Below are positions 1-5,797 of a stretch of DNA of 8,764 nt, piece after piece. Position 1 is the stretch's first letter, and each line of letters begins with the position of its first letter. Source of the DNA: Alphaproteobacteria bacterium (GTDB lineage Bacteria; Pseudomonadota; Alphaproteobacteria; Rhizobiales; Xanthobacteraceae); NCBI GenBank assembly GCA_005884465.1, contig VAZH01000159.1, positions 1 to 8,764 of the forward strand, written 5' to 3'. The notes beneath the pieces are model-generated. The model was not told the origin of the DNA, ran no database searches, and saw only the letters and a program-made list of their open reading frames with translations. A program made the position numbers and the translations under genes.

Positions 1-935
1 CGTCCCATCAGCTCGGAGAAGAACGAGAACGACAGCCGTCCAATGAAGCCAGAGGCTGAGAGCAGGATCATCATCTTGGCGGCTTCCTGCGGCGTGACCT
101 TCAGCAGCACCACGAACAGCGACGGCGCCCACAGCGTGAGGCCGTAGACGCCGGTCTGCGCGCCGGCATTGCCGAGCCAGGAGACGATCAGGCTGCGCGG
201 ATATTTGAAAAGGTCGAGCCAGTTACTCTTGATGATCGGACCGGCATCAGCCGCTGTCGGCAACGGCAGCGCCGATGGTTGCATCTGCAGCGCCCAGGCC
301 AGCGAGTTGCGCGCTTCCTCATAGCGGCCCTGGCGGCAGAGCCAGCGCGGCGACTCCGGCACCCACAAGCGGACCAGCAGGACGAGCAGTGCCGGCAGCA
401 CGCCGACCGCGAACAAGAGGCGCCATTGGCCACTGCCTACCAGTGCGCCCATCACCGCGCCGAGGCCGACGCCCAGCGGGATGACGCAGGTCACGATGCC
501 GCCTACCCAGCCGCGCTTGGAGGAGGGCATGAACTCCTGCACCAAGGGCAGGTCGACGCAATAAAGCCCGCCCACGCCGAGGCCGACGAAGAAACGCATG
601 ACCGAAAGAAAGATCCAGCCGTTGTCAGGCGTGAAATACAAAAGGCCGGTGGCGATGGAGAAGTTCAGCACGGTGCCGATAAAGACCTTGCGGCGGCCGA
701 TGCGGTCGGCAAGCCAACCCCAGACATAAGCGCCCATGATGGCGCCGATGCCGGAGCTCATCAGCACGACGGCGGACTGGCCGAAGGTCAGCTTCCATGG
801 CCCGATCAGGAAGGCGAGCACGAAGCCGATCAGGAAGTAATCGAAGAATTCCAGCGCGTCGCCGATGATGGCCGCGGTGAGGATCTTGATCTGGTTGCCG
901 GTCAGATTCGCGCGTCGATCGAGTATCTCGAACAT
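1..935 (-). CDS. MFS transporter, N-terminal 311 codons (partial at left edge)
   Basis: This is a major facilitator superfamily inner-membrane transporter, probably a proton-coupled sugar or metabolite symporter. The minus frame is open from ATG 935 to the window edge, so about the last quarter to third of a usual 400-450-aa MFS protein is missing. Visible family marks are the TM1 signature GDALEFFDYF (residues 25-34), the loop 2-3 motif A GWLADRIGRRK (73-83), and PESPRW (193-198) after TM6, where sugar-porter-like members carry it. Six hydrophobic segments precede a polar central loop (about 200-245), and TM7-8 follow. The start is supported by AAGGGGA about 7 nt upstream; no in-frame alternative is better. 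It is divergent from the PilZ gene. The substrate cannot be told from sequence: MHS, SHS, AAHS and sugar-porter subfamilies all remain possible. MFS identity is near certain. Confidence 0.93.
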   Translation of the reverse strand, partial: MFEILDRRANLTGNQIKILTAAIIGDALEFFDYFLIGFVLAFLIGPWKLTFGQSAVVLMSSGIGAIMGAYVWGWLADRIGRRKVFIGTVLNFSIATGLLYFTPDNGWIFLSVMRFFVGLGVGGLYCVDLPLVQEFMPSSKRGWVGGIVTCVIPLGVGLGAVMGALVGSGQWRLLFAVGVLPALLVLLVRLWVPESPRWLCRQGRYEEARNSLAWALQMQPSALPLPTAADAGPIIKSNWLDLFKYPRSLIVSWLGNAGAQTGVYGLTLWAPSLFVVLLKVTPQEAAKMMILLSASGFIGRLSFSFFSELMG

Positions 936-1240
936 GGCGTTTCCCCTTGGCGCATGTTCTTTTCTTGGCGGGCGTCGCGCCTACACCCGGCCGGCACCCG
1001 CAATGTTACGCTGCCGCCACGGCGAACGGAAGCCCAAGGAGCCGCAGGGCGCGTCTGCGCAATGGCGTGCGGCGCGGACGCCGGCCGATCGTTCGGGACG
1101 AGGTCCGGGCAGTTGCTATGGGTCGTGTGCGGCTGGTCCCGGCAGATTGCGGCTTGGTCCAGGTTCCGAGAGAGGCGACGGTGTCTGATTTGTTTAACGT
1201 TTGGCGCTAACCTTGCTCGGTGAGTCAAGGCCGGAAGTTC
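936..1240. other. Divergent intergenic region between MFS gene and PilZ gene
   Basis: These 305 bases contain no gene I can support. They must hold the promoters of both flanking genes, but I found no convincing -35/-10 pair in either direction. The end next to the PilZ gene (about 1185-1215) is less GC-rich and carries TTTAAC and CTAACC steps. A long open plus-strand frame crosses here, but it is only the antisense of the MFS gene running on. Confidence 0.5.
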
Positions 1241-1510
1241 ATGGAAGAAAAGCGAAAGCACCCACGGACCGAAATCGACGAACCTGCCTACGTGTCGTCG
1301 GGTGGTTCCGTTATGAGCTGCATGGTGCGAAACATCTCGCCAGAGGGCGCCGCCATCGATGTGGAGAACCCTGCGTTCGTCCCTCCGAGCTTTAAACTGG
1401 TGATGGCGAAGGACTCCACGGTCCACGAATGCAGAATTATCTGGATCCAGAAAAATCGGATCGGCGTAACCTTCACTGCGATGCCGCAGGGGCTGCCTCC
1501 GGGCAGTTGA
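1241..1510 (+). CDS. Small single-domain PilZ protein (candidate c-di-GMP receptor)
   Basis: An 89-aa protein that is essentially one PilZ domain, the family that binds cyclic di-GMP and passes the signal to motility, polysaccharide or other outputs. Both ligand motifs are present: RxxxR as RKHPR (residues 5-9) and the NxSxxG form of the second motif as NISPEG (31-36). The beta-barrel end RIGVTF (73-78) is also typical. There is no signal peptide, membrane segment or fused output domain, so it probably acts by protein-protein contact in the cytoplasm. ATG 1241 is preferred: the protein then begins a few residues before the arginine motif, as PilZ-only proteins usually do, and AAGG lies 10 nt upstream. 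GTG 1220 in the same frame has no Shine-Dalgarno sequence. It stands alone on the plus strand with no operon partner to suggest its target. Confidence 0.88.
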   Translation: MEEKRKHPRTEIDEPAYVSSGGSVMSCMVRNISPEGAAIDVENPAFVPPSFKLVMAKDSTVHECRIIWIQKNRIGVTFTAMPQGLPPGS

Positions 1511-1567
1511 AACGGCCGTCAGCGCTTTCAGCAGCGATCTGATCTGCTTGTCTGTTTAACCGGTCGA

Positions 1568-1702
1568 TTAGAGCCAGCCGGCGTTCAGGTCGATGCCGAA
1601 AGTCATCAGGCTGACCGATGCGACCAACCCAAAGCAGCAAAACAGCACGACCGTCTTGGGAGAATGACCATGGGTCGCCCGCGGTTCGTGAACTGAGCGC
1701 AT
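1568..1702 (-). CDS. Hypothetical 44-aa single-TM microprotein
   Basis: A short minus-strand ORF, ATG 1702 to TAA 1568. The N-terminal 16 residues are polar with several Arg, His and Lys (MRSVHEPRATHGHSPK). They are followed by one hydrophobic segment of about 19 residues (TVVLFCCFGLVASVSLMTF, 17-35) and a short tail ending NAGWL. This layout suggests an inner-membrane microprotein with its basic end in the cytoplasm. Third codon positions are mostly G or C, like the neighbours. An in-frame ATG at 1711 would add three residues; neither start has a clear Shine-Dalgarno sequence, which is the main weakness. I recognise no family and assign no function. It could be chance, but a basic head joined to a clean TM is more than a random frame usually gives. 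Confidence 0.5.
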   Translation of the reverse strand: MRSVHEPRATHGHSPKTVVLFCCFGLVASVSLMTFGIDLNAGWL

Positions 1703-1969
1703 CGAAACCATTGAAAAGCAGTTATCGTAACCCCTAATTTTCGTCCCAAAAATGCGTCAGGCTTGGACGTTGTAGGCTCAAAATGTTGATGGGCCATTGC
1801 TGCGGATCGTTAATTAAACCGAAACAACGCGGGAAATCATCGAGTCCAGGGGCAACGGACGACGAGAGGCGAGCGGCTGGAGGTTTGTTAAGTTCGGGAG
1901 CCATCAATCGTTGGCGGCCGGTTTTCAGACCCGCTTGTAAGCCTAACGGCCCCTGGCGATCGGCCAGAA

Positions 1970-2173
1970 TCAGGCCCTTGATGTACCGAGAACCCTGGCG
2001 ATGGTGGTCGCTGTCATGGCGTCCCGGTCGGAGGCGCGCTGGGCCTCCAACCGTTCCTTGGCTCGCTCCTTGATCAACAGATCGATAAACGCCAGCCTCT
2101 TGGTCTCGTCGTCGGCTTCAGCCAGCAATTGCCGATAGCGATGGAAGTCAAAACCCGCGTCCTGCTTACTCAT
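1970..2173 (-). CDS. Hypothetical 67-aa cytoplasmic protein
   Basis: A small, charged, mostly helical soluble protein. It starts MSKQDAGFDFHRYRQLLAEA and continues through an Asp/Glu/Lys/Arg-rich helix (about 16-50) to a threonine-rich end (MTATTIARVLG, 53-63). There is no signal peptide or membrane segment. The start is well supported: GGGGGA lies about 5 nt before ATG 2173. The style resembles short conserved hypothetical proteins of Bradyrhizobium, but that is recall, not a search. Its 5' end and upstream region have a degenerate second copy at 2643-2733, which shows the locus was once duplicated. The last helix could suit a small DNA- or protein-binding role, but nothing in the sequence proves one. 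Confidence 0.72.
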   Translation of the reverse strand: MSKQDAGFDFHRYRQLLAEADDETKRLAFIDLLIKERAKERLEAQRASDRDAMTATTIARVLGTSRA

Positions 2174-2267
2174 CTCATTCCCCCGCGCACGCTTTCGCGC
2201 GCAAAGTGTTCCTCAAGCCGCGAACGAGCGCAAGAGCCTCGCGCGAAAGGCGGCGGATCGCTCGGTT

Positions 2268-2507
2268 TTACTTTTCGCCTGCAGCTTCCAGGCAATGGTT
2301 GAGATAGGCGGTACGATCCCGGGGCAGCACCTTTGCCTCATTGGCCCTGCGGTTACATTCCACGACCCTGATTTGTTCGGCGCGCCGTTTTTCCGCAGCG
2401 TCGCGGAATTCGGGAGCGACACTATTTGGATCGACAAGCTTTTGAGCGAGGCTCGGTGCGGTGAATACGAATGCCGCAATAAAAATTAAGTGCAAAGCTA
2501 GACGCAA
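2268..2507 (-). CDS. Secreted 79-aa hypothetical protein, PsiF-like cysteine pair, TTG start
   Basis: A small exported protein. With the TTG start at 2507 the N-terminus is a textbook Sec signal peptide: a basic second residue (MRLALHLIF), a hydrophobic core, and a likely cut after PSLA (residue 21), giving a mature protein of about 58 aa. The mature part is charged, with two cysteines (51 and 72) framing CNRRANEAKVLPRDRTAY and then LNHCL. That spacing and the R-x-x-Y/F-x-x-x-C-L ending recall the PsiF repeat of periplasmic proteins; this is a resemblance only. An ATG at 2549 in the same frame would give 93 aa, but it buries the signal peptide behind a polar extension. The TTG has AAGGAG at ideal spacing. 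The protein is probably periplasmic with one disulfide; its function is unknown. Confidence 0.75.
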   Translation of the reverse strand: MRLALHLIFIAAFVFTAPSLAQKLVDPNSVAPEFRDAAEKRRAEQIRVVECNRRANEAKVLPRDRTAYLNHCLEAAGEK

Positions 2508-2514
2508 GGCAGAA

Positions 2515-2520
2515 CTCCTT
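2515..2520 (-). promoter_or_regulatory. Shine-Dalgarno AAGGAG deciding the TTG start at 2507
   Basis: On the minus strand AAGGAG ends 7 nt before TTG 2507. It lies inside the longer 93-aa version of the frame, and no comparable site precedes the ATG at 2549. Together with the signal peptide that begins exactly at the TTG, it fixes the start of the secreted 79-aa protein. Confidence 0.75.
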
Positions 2521-2642
2521 TGTCTGAAAACCGTCTTTCTAGACACCATTTGTTTGAAAACGCTTGGCGAAAGCTTGCAAAATACAGGTAAGAGTCAGAG
2601 GCGAAAAGCCCTTCACGAAGCGGCGGGACCTTCAACTATTCC

Positions 2643-2733
2643 TGGAAGTCAAATCGCATGTCCTGCGTGCACGCCGCATGGGCCCGCGCGCGCATTCCCC
2701 CTGCAAAGGATTCTTCAAGCCGCGAACAAGCGC
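2643..2733 (-). pseudogene. Decayed duplicate of the 5' end and upstream region of the 67-aa gene
   Basis: This stretch aligns with 2142-2231 in the same order and orientation. The outer blocks are clear: 2643-2666 matches 2142-2165 at 20 of 24 bases, and 2703-2733 matches 2201-2231 at 27 of 31. The middle, which held the start codon and ribosome site, has diverged. In the matching frame the copy reads QDMRFDFQE and then TAG, against QDAGFDFHRYRQ in the intact gene. The aligned start codon is gone and the frame stops after about a dozen codons, so this is a relic and not a gene. It lies about 20 bp beyond the 3' end of the tRNA-Ser gene. Confidence 0.6.
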
Positions 2734-2755
2734 CGGAATCACTTATACGGATAAT

Positions 2756-2845
2756 TGGCGGAAGGGGTGGGATTCGAACCCACGGTACCCTTGCAGGCAC
2801 GCCGGTTTTCAAGACCGGTGCCTTAAACCACTCGGCCACCCTTCC
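2756..2845 (-). tRNA. tRNA-Ser (anticodon UGA)
   Basis: The minus strand folds as a class II (long variable arm) tRNA of 90 nt with encoded CCA. The acceptor stem GGAAGGG pairs with CCCTTCC, followed by discriminator G and CCA (2758-2756). The D-arm region has GGCCGAGTGGTTTAAGGC. The anticodon stem CCGGT/ACCGG encloses the loop CTTGAAA, so the anticodon is TGA. A long variable arm follows (CGTGCCTGCAAGGGTACC). The T arm is GTGGG-TTCGAAT-CCCAC. The long variable arm and discriminator G are serine identity features. It reads UCA and, by wobble, other UCN codons. No terminator is obvious downstream. Confidence 0.97.
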
Positions 2846-2862
2846 AAACCGTTGATTTTTAT

Positions 2863-2891
2863 TGCCTAACGCTGTTTCTTCCAGGTGTCAA
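2863..2891 (-). promoter_or_regulatory. Candidate promoter of tRNA-Ser
   Basis: On the minus strand a perfect TTGACA (2891-2886) is followed after 17 bases by TAGGCA (2868-2863), a weak -10. Initiation about 7 bases on would leave a leader of roughly 10 nt before the mature tRNA 5' end at 2845, a sensible distance for a stable-RNA promoter. The -35 is convincing; the -10 is not strong. Confidence 0.42.
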
Positions 2892-2978
2892 AGCAGGCGC
2901 TTCGCAGGCTGCCATCACCTCATTTGCAGCAGGAATCGTGGCGATCAGGACGGCGATGATCGCAGGCACGTGCTTTCG

Positions 2979-3101
2979 TCATTTGAAGAACGTCAGGACA
3001 TCCTCGACGATGAAGTAGCCGGTCACGTACATCACCGTACCGACAATCATCAGCACAAAGGTGAGCCCCACCCATAAAGGAGCGGATTCTCGAGGTTGCA
3101 T
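2979..3101 (-). CDS. Hypothetical 40-aa single-TM microprotein
   Basis: ATG 3101 to TGA 2979. The protein has a short polar head (MQPRESAP), a hydrophobic span of about 23 residues (LWVGLTFVLMIVGTVMYVTG, 9-28, running on into YFIV), and a short tail ending VEDVLTFFK. It should be a single-pass inner-membrane microprotein. GGGGGGA about 8-9 nt before the ATG is a good ribosome site. Third positions favour G and C. It is one of several tiny minus-strand membrane ORFs in a row between tRNA-Ser and rlpA. I recognise no named family. The clean TM and strong ribosome site make it likely real. Confidence 0.62.
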   Translation of the reverse strand: MQPRESAPLWVGLTFVLMIVGTVMYVTGYFIVEDVLTFFK

Positions 3102-3242
3102 CGTTGGTTTCCCCCCAGCCCGATGACCATCCAAGCGCGAACGGGCGGCGAGGGCAAGGACGATTACGCCGCTCGCGAACCGGCGGGCCTATCGGAGAAA
3201 CTATCGATTGCCCGTGGAATGTCGCTGACTTCGTCGTGCAAA

Positions 3243-3269
3243 GCGCCCTCAGCCTCGAGGGCTGGGCGC
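3243..3269 (-). terminator. Possible weak terminator hairpin after the 32-aa microprotein gene
   Basis: On the minus strand GCGCC + CAGCC pairs with GGCTG + GGCGC across a CTCGA loop, with a two-base bulge, and is followed by TTTGC. It begins 26 nt after the stop codon of the 32-aa ORF. The stem is strong, but the T run is only three bases, so intrinsic termination is uncertain. Confidence 0.3.
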
Positions 3270-3295
3270 CTGCATCCTTGATCGCTCAGCGCCGA

Positions 3296-3394
3296 TTAGC
3301 TGAACGCGAACGCGAGCAAACTCGAGCACAGCAGCACAAAGCCGGCGGCCGTTAGCGCGAGGAATCCGTCAGACACAAGGTCATGGTCACGCAT
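3296..3394 (-). CDS. Hypothetical 32-aa single-TM microprotein
   Basis: ATG 3394 to TAA 3296. The nine N-terminal residues are charged (MRDHDLVSD). The rest is almost entirely hydrophobic (FLALTAAGFVLLCSSLLAF, 11-29) and ends AFS at the membrane edge. This would be one TM with virtually no tail. An AGG lies 6 nt upstream of the ATG. A GC-rich hairpin follows the stop. Its size and layout match the neighbouring microproteins, but there is no sequence similarity between them that I can see, so they are not a repeat family. Function unknown. At 32 codons chance cannot be ruled out, but the composition is not that of a random GC-rich frame. Confidence 0.5.
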   Translation of the reverse strand: MRDHDLVSDGFLALTAAGFVLLCSSLLAFAFS

Positions 3395-3482
3395 GATACA
3401 CCTGCCACTCTCGATACTGGTCCGAATTCATTAAAAATTTCGAAATCGGCTTTTTGAAAGAAAGCTGGCGGTCGCGCCGAGA

Positions 3483-3590
3483 TCAGACCCTCGAGCGAAA
3501 ACCGTCAAATGCGTGCGCAAGAAAAATGCCGGCGCTAATCAGGCCCAGAAACGCTGTAACTGTCTCAATCATCGCAAAGATCCATTGCAC
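3483..3590 (-). CDS. Hypothetical 35-aa (or 29-aa) single-TM microprotein
   Basis: The frame from GTG 3590 gives 35 aa starting MQWIFAMIETVTAF. The internal ATG 3572 gives 29 aa starting MIETVTAF. A hydrophobic span (TVTAFLGLISAGIFLAHAF, 10-28 of the longer form) is followed by a basic tail (DGFRSRV), so the C-terminus is probably cytoplasmic. Neither start has a strong ribosome site, and I cannot decide between them. The longer form has an aromatic, membrane-friendly N-terminus (QWIF) that fits the TM. It belongs to the same minus-strand series of tiny membrane ORFs. No family assigned. Confidence 0.5.
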   Translation of the reverse strand: MQWIFAMIETVTAFLGLISAGIFLAHAFDGFRSRV

Positions 3591-3626
3591 CCCGGCTCGG
3601 AGAGAACGACATGCCGCCTTGCACAG

Positions 3627-3758
3627 TCAAAGGGATTCCCCGGCCAAATCGAAAATCGGGCCTGACTGATGCTTTCGTACAACAGATTTGCGCAACCATT
3701 GATTCACCACCCCACGGCTCTCCCCATTTCCGCCGTGTTCCGGTTGCGATATCATCAT
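3627..3758 (-). CDS. Doubtful 43-aa ORF, no TM
   Basis: ATG 3758 to TGA 3627, with AAGG just upstream of the tandem ATGs. Internal tandem GTGs at 3710 and 3707 could start a 27- or 26-aa form reading VNQWLRKSVVRKHQSGPIF, with GGGGAGA about 14 nt before. The C-terminal half is basic and looks protein-like; the N-terminal part (QPEHGGNGESRG) does not. It is not a membrane protein, unlike its neighbours. I list it because it fills the remaining space upstream of rlpA on the same strand as the other microproteins, but it may be chance. Confidence 0.27.
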   Translation of the reverse strand: MMISQPEHGGNGESRGVVNQWLRKSVVRKHQSGPIFDLAGESL

Positions 3759-3848
3759 ACCTTGATGCGGAGGTGGGCCGCGTCTGGGCCTATCGCTGGC
3801 GAATGCCTTCAGGTAGGCACGCGGCCGGCGGAATGGTAATTGGGGCGG

Positions 3849-4787
3849 ATGGGGATTCGAAGGTCAGATCTGGTTAACCTGATGGCGCGTGGTGCCATCG
3901 CTGCAGGGACATGCCTCATTGTCGCCAACTGCGCCTCATCGGGCAAATTCGCCAGCCGGGTCGATCCGAAATACGGCGTTTCCTCCAGTCCCCGCGTCGT
4001 TGCTTTCGGCGAACCCGTCCCGAAGGGCGGCGGCACCTACCGCGTCGGCAAGCCCTATACGGTGGCGGGCCGGGTTTATGTGCCGGAAGAAGACACCGAG
4101 TACCGCGAGGACGGTTTGGCCTCGTGGTACGGCAACGATTTCCATGGCCGGCTGACCGCCAATGGCGAAGTGTTCGACATGGCTTCGCTGACCGCCGCCC
4201 ATCCGACGCTTCCGATGCCGTGTTATGCGCGCGTGACCAATCTCTCTAACGGCAAATCGCTGATCGTCCGCGTCAATGACCGGGGACCATATCATGGCAA
4301 CCGGCTCATCGATGTCTCGAACAAAGCCGCCGAACTGCTTGAATTCAAAGGCAATGGCATCGCGCGCGTGCGGGTCGAGTATGTCGGCCGGGCGCCGCTG
4401 GAAGGGTCCGACGACCGTCAGCTGGTAGCAACCTTGCGTACCGGCGTGCCAGCGCCGTCGCCCTCCATGGTCCGCGTCGCGTCGGCCCGTCCGTTCGTTC
4501 CGGAAATTCCGTCGTCCGCCCGTCCGATCCGGGGGGAAGTTCCGATGCCTGAGGGACGGCCCTATAGCCTCGGCAATACGTCCGCGGACCTGGCCTCGAT
4601 ATCGGCGACATCGGAAATGTCCGCCTCCAGGCGCACGCGTTCCGGCGGCCGCGTGATCGAGAATCCACGCGCGGTCTCCTATGAGACCGATGACCGTTAC
4701 GTGCCGAGCGTCAGGCCGGTTTCCGCCTATGCGCCGATCGATCCGCGCGGCCCCAGCGAATTGCTGGCCGGACGCGGGCTCTACTGA
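3849..4787 (+). CDS. rlpA: RlpA-like septal ring lytic transglycosylase lipoprotein
   Basis: An outer-membrane or periplasmic lipoprotein that, by family, cleaves glycan strands lacking stem peptides at the division septum. With ATG 3849 it has 312 aa: a basic n-region (MGIRRSD), a hydrophobic core, and a lipobox IVANC with Cys28 as the lipidated residue. The double-psi beta-barrel domain runs from about 88 to 180, starting GLASWYGNDFHGRLTANGE. The residues matching the catalytic triad of Pseudomonas RlpA are Glu107 (ANGE), His118 (TAAH) and Asp144 (NDRGP). There is no C-terminal SPOR domain; the last 130 residues are a low-complexity Pro/Ser/Arg-rich tail, so septal targeting must work another way. 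An in-frame TTG at 3840 and an ATG at 3882 are alternative starts; 3882 would remove the basic n-region. It converges on the epoxide hydrolase gene with 7 bp between stops. Confidence 0.92.
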   Translation: MGIRRSDLVNLMARGAIAAGTCLIVANCASSGKFASRVDPKYGVSSSPRVVAFGEPVPKGGGTYRVGKPYTVAGRVYVPEEDTEYREDGLASWYGNDFHGRLTANGEVFDMASLTAAHPTLPMPCYARVTNLSNGKSLIVRVNDRGPYHGNRLIDVSNKAAELLEFKGNGIARVRVEYVGRAPLEGSDDRQLVATLRTGVPAPSPSMVRVASARPFVPEIPSSARPIRGEVPMPEGRPYSLGNTSADLASISATSEMSASRRTRSGGRVIENPRAVSYETDDRYVPSVRPVSAYAPIDPRGPSELLAGRGLY

Positions 4788-4794
4788 GCCACGC

Positions 4795-5748
4795 TTATTC
4801 CGACAGCGCGTTCTCCTTGAGAAAAGCGATCAGAGCTGCGTTGACCTCAGCGGCGCGTTCCTGCTGAATCCAGTGGCTGGCCCCATCGACAATGAGTTTT
4901 TGTTTCAGGTTCGGCAGAACCCGCTCCATGTCGGCGACGTGTTTGGCACCGATCAGGCCGGTGATGACGGAATCCTTCGATCCCGCAATGAACAGTGACG
5001 GCTGGTGGATTTGCGCGCCTTGCCATGGCGCGGTCAGTTCCCAGTTGCGGTCGATGTTGCGGTACCAGTTCAGCCCGCCGCGGAAGCCGGACTTTCGGTA
5101 GGCCTCGGTGAAATAAGCGAGGTCGGCTTCGTCGAGCCAATGCGGCAACGGGCGGTCGGCGCTGGGATTGCCGAAAAAGCCCTTGCCATCTTCGACAAAC
5201 AGGGAGGCTGGTTCGGAAAATCCGCGACCAAGCAGGGTCCGCATCGCAAAGCCAACATCGCGCTCGAACTCGGCTTCGGCGACGCCTGGCGTCTGAAAGT
5301 ACTGCCAGTAGAAATTGGTGATGCCGCTTTCGCGCAGCGTATCGAGCGGCCGGCCACGGCCTCGCCGAGGCGGGGGGACGCTGAGGCCGGCCACGGCGGA
5401 GAATATATCCGGACGGAACAGCGCGGCGTGCCAGGCGACCGGCGCGCCCCAGTCATGGCCGACAATGGCCGCCCTATTTTCGCCAAGCGCGGCGACCAGC
5501 GCGACCATGTCTCCAACCGTATCGAAGATGCTGTACGCACTTATATCGACAGGCGCGCTGGTTCGGCCGAAGCCCCGCATATCCGGCGCCACTACATGGA
5601 AACCCGCAGCTGCAAGCGCCGCGATTTGATGCCGCCACGAATAGGACAGTTCCGGCCAGCCATGGCAAAGCACCACCAGCGGACCTTCGCCCTGTTCGAG
5701 CAGAAAGATCTCGATCCCGTTGGCGGAAATGGTGCGTGAGGATGACAT
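4795..5748 (-). CDS. Alpha/beta-hydrolase, soluble epoxide hydrolase type
   Basis: A 317-aa cytoplasmic alpha/beta-hydrolase of the epoxide hydrolase family, which opens epoxides to vicinal diols through an aspartyl ester. All expected parts are present: the oxyanion-hole motif HGWPE (29-33), nucleophile Asp99 in GHDWGAP, charge-relay Asp259 in AGSKDSV, and His292 in GASHW. Cap-domain tyrosines that activate the epoxide fit Tyr150 (WQYFQ) and Tyr229 (NWYR). The full set separates it from haloalkane dehalogenases, which lack the tyrosine pair. The natural substrate is unknown; fatty-acid, plant-derived or xenobiotic epoxides are possible. The start ATG 5748 has a modest GGCGGAA site. Its strand is opposite to rlpA and dacC, so it has its own promoter and looks like a local insertion into an otherwise collinear envelope block. 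Codon use is like its neighbours. Confidence 0.92.
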   Translation of the reverse strand: MSSSRTISANGIEIFLLEQGEGPLVVLCHGWPELSYSWRHQIAALAAAGFHVVAPDMRGFGRTSAPVDISAYSIFDTVGDMVALVAALGENRAAIVGHDWGAPVAWHAALFRPDIFSAVAGLSVPPPRRGRGRPLDTLRESGITNFYWQYFQTPGVAEAEFERDVGFAMRTLLGRGFSEPASLFVEDGKGFFGNPSADRPLPHWLDEADLAYFTEAYRKSGFRGGLNWYRNIDRNWELTAPWQGAQIHQPSLFIAGSKDSVITGLIGAKHVADMERVLPNLKQKLIVDGASHWIQQERAAEVNAALIAFLKENALSE

Positions 5749-5797
5749 CGCTTTTCCGCCTTGTTTCGGAGATTTTGTCTAAGAGCGGCAATGCGAC

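Noticed and set aside
1185..1215. CtrA-like TTAA...CTAA pattern before the PilZ gene
   Set aside because: The spacing is 9 bases and not 7, and the second half-site is incomplete, so it does not fit the CtrA consensus.
279..1223. Long plus-strand open frame of 314 codons
   Set aside because: It is antisense to the MFS gene, rich in His/Asp/Gln/Ala as expected of a shadow frame, and has no domain. The minus-strand frame has all the MFS motifs.
902..1426. Minus-strand 174-codon frame
   Set aside because: It runs antisense across the PilZ gene, the intergenic gap and the first codons of the MFS gene in another frame; no domain, ribosome site or protein-like composition.
1734..1904. 56-codon minus-strand frame starting MAPELNKPPA
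   Set aside because: No ribosome site, mixed composition, and it covers the likely promoter region of the 44-aa microprotein.
2519..2562. Two similar stretches TTTGTCTGAAAACC and TTTGTTTGAAAACG 30 bp apart
   Set aside because: Two short copies in an AT-rich patch; no third copy and no symmetry, so it cannot be called a repeat element or operator pair.
2636..2839. Minus-strand frame beginning MAEWFKAPVLKTG
   Set aside because: It is a well-known false ORF type formed by reading through a tRNA-Ser gene. Only its last residues have meaning, as the relic of the 67-aa gene.
2859..2969. 36-codon minus-strand frame from a GTG, with a hydrophobic start (PAIIAVLIATIPAANEVMA)
   Set aside because: It looks like a signal peptide, but it has no clear ribosome site and its end overlaps the likely tRNA-Ser promoter. 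It may be a decayed secreted protein; not strong enough to list.
3104..3355. 83-codon plus-strand frame
   Set aside because: Arg/Gln-rich, no ribosome site, and its end is antisense to the 32-aa microprotein ORF.
5005..5739. Plus-strand 244-codon frame
   Set aside because: Antisense shadow of the epoxide hydrolase gene, whose full catalytic set is on the minus strand.
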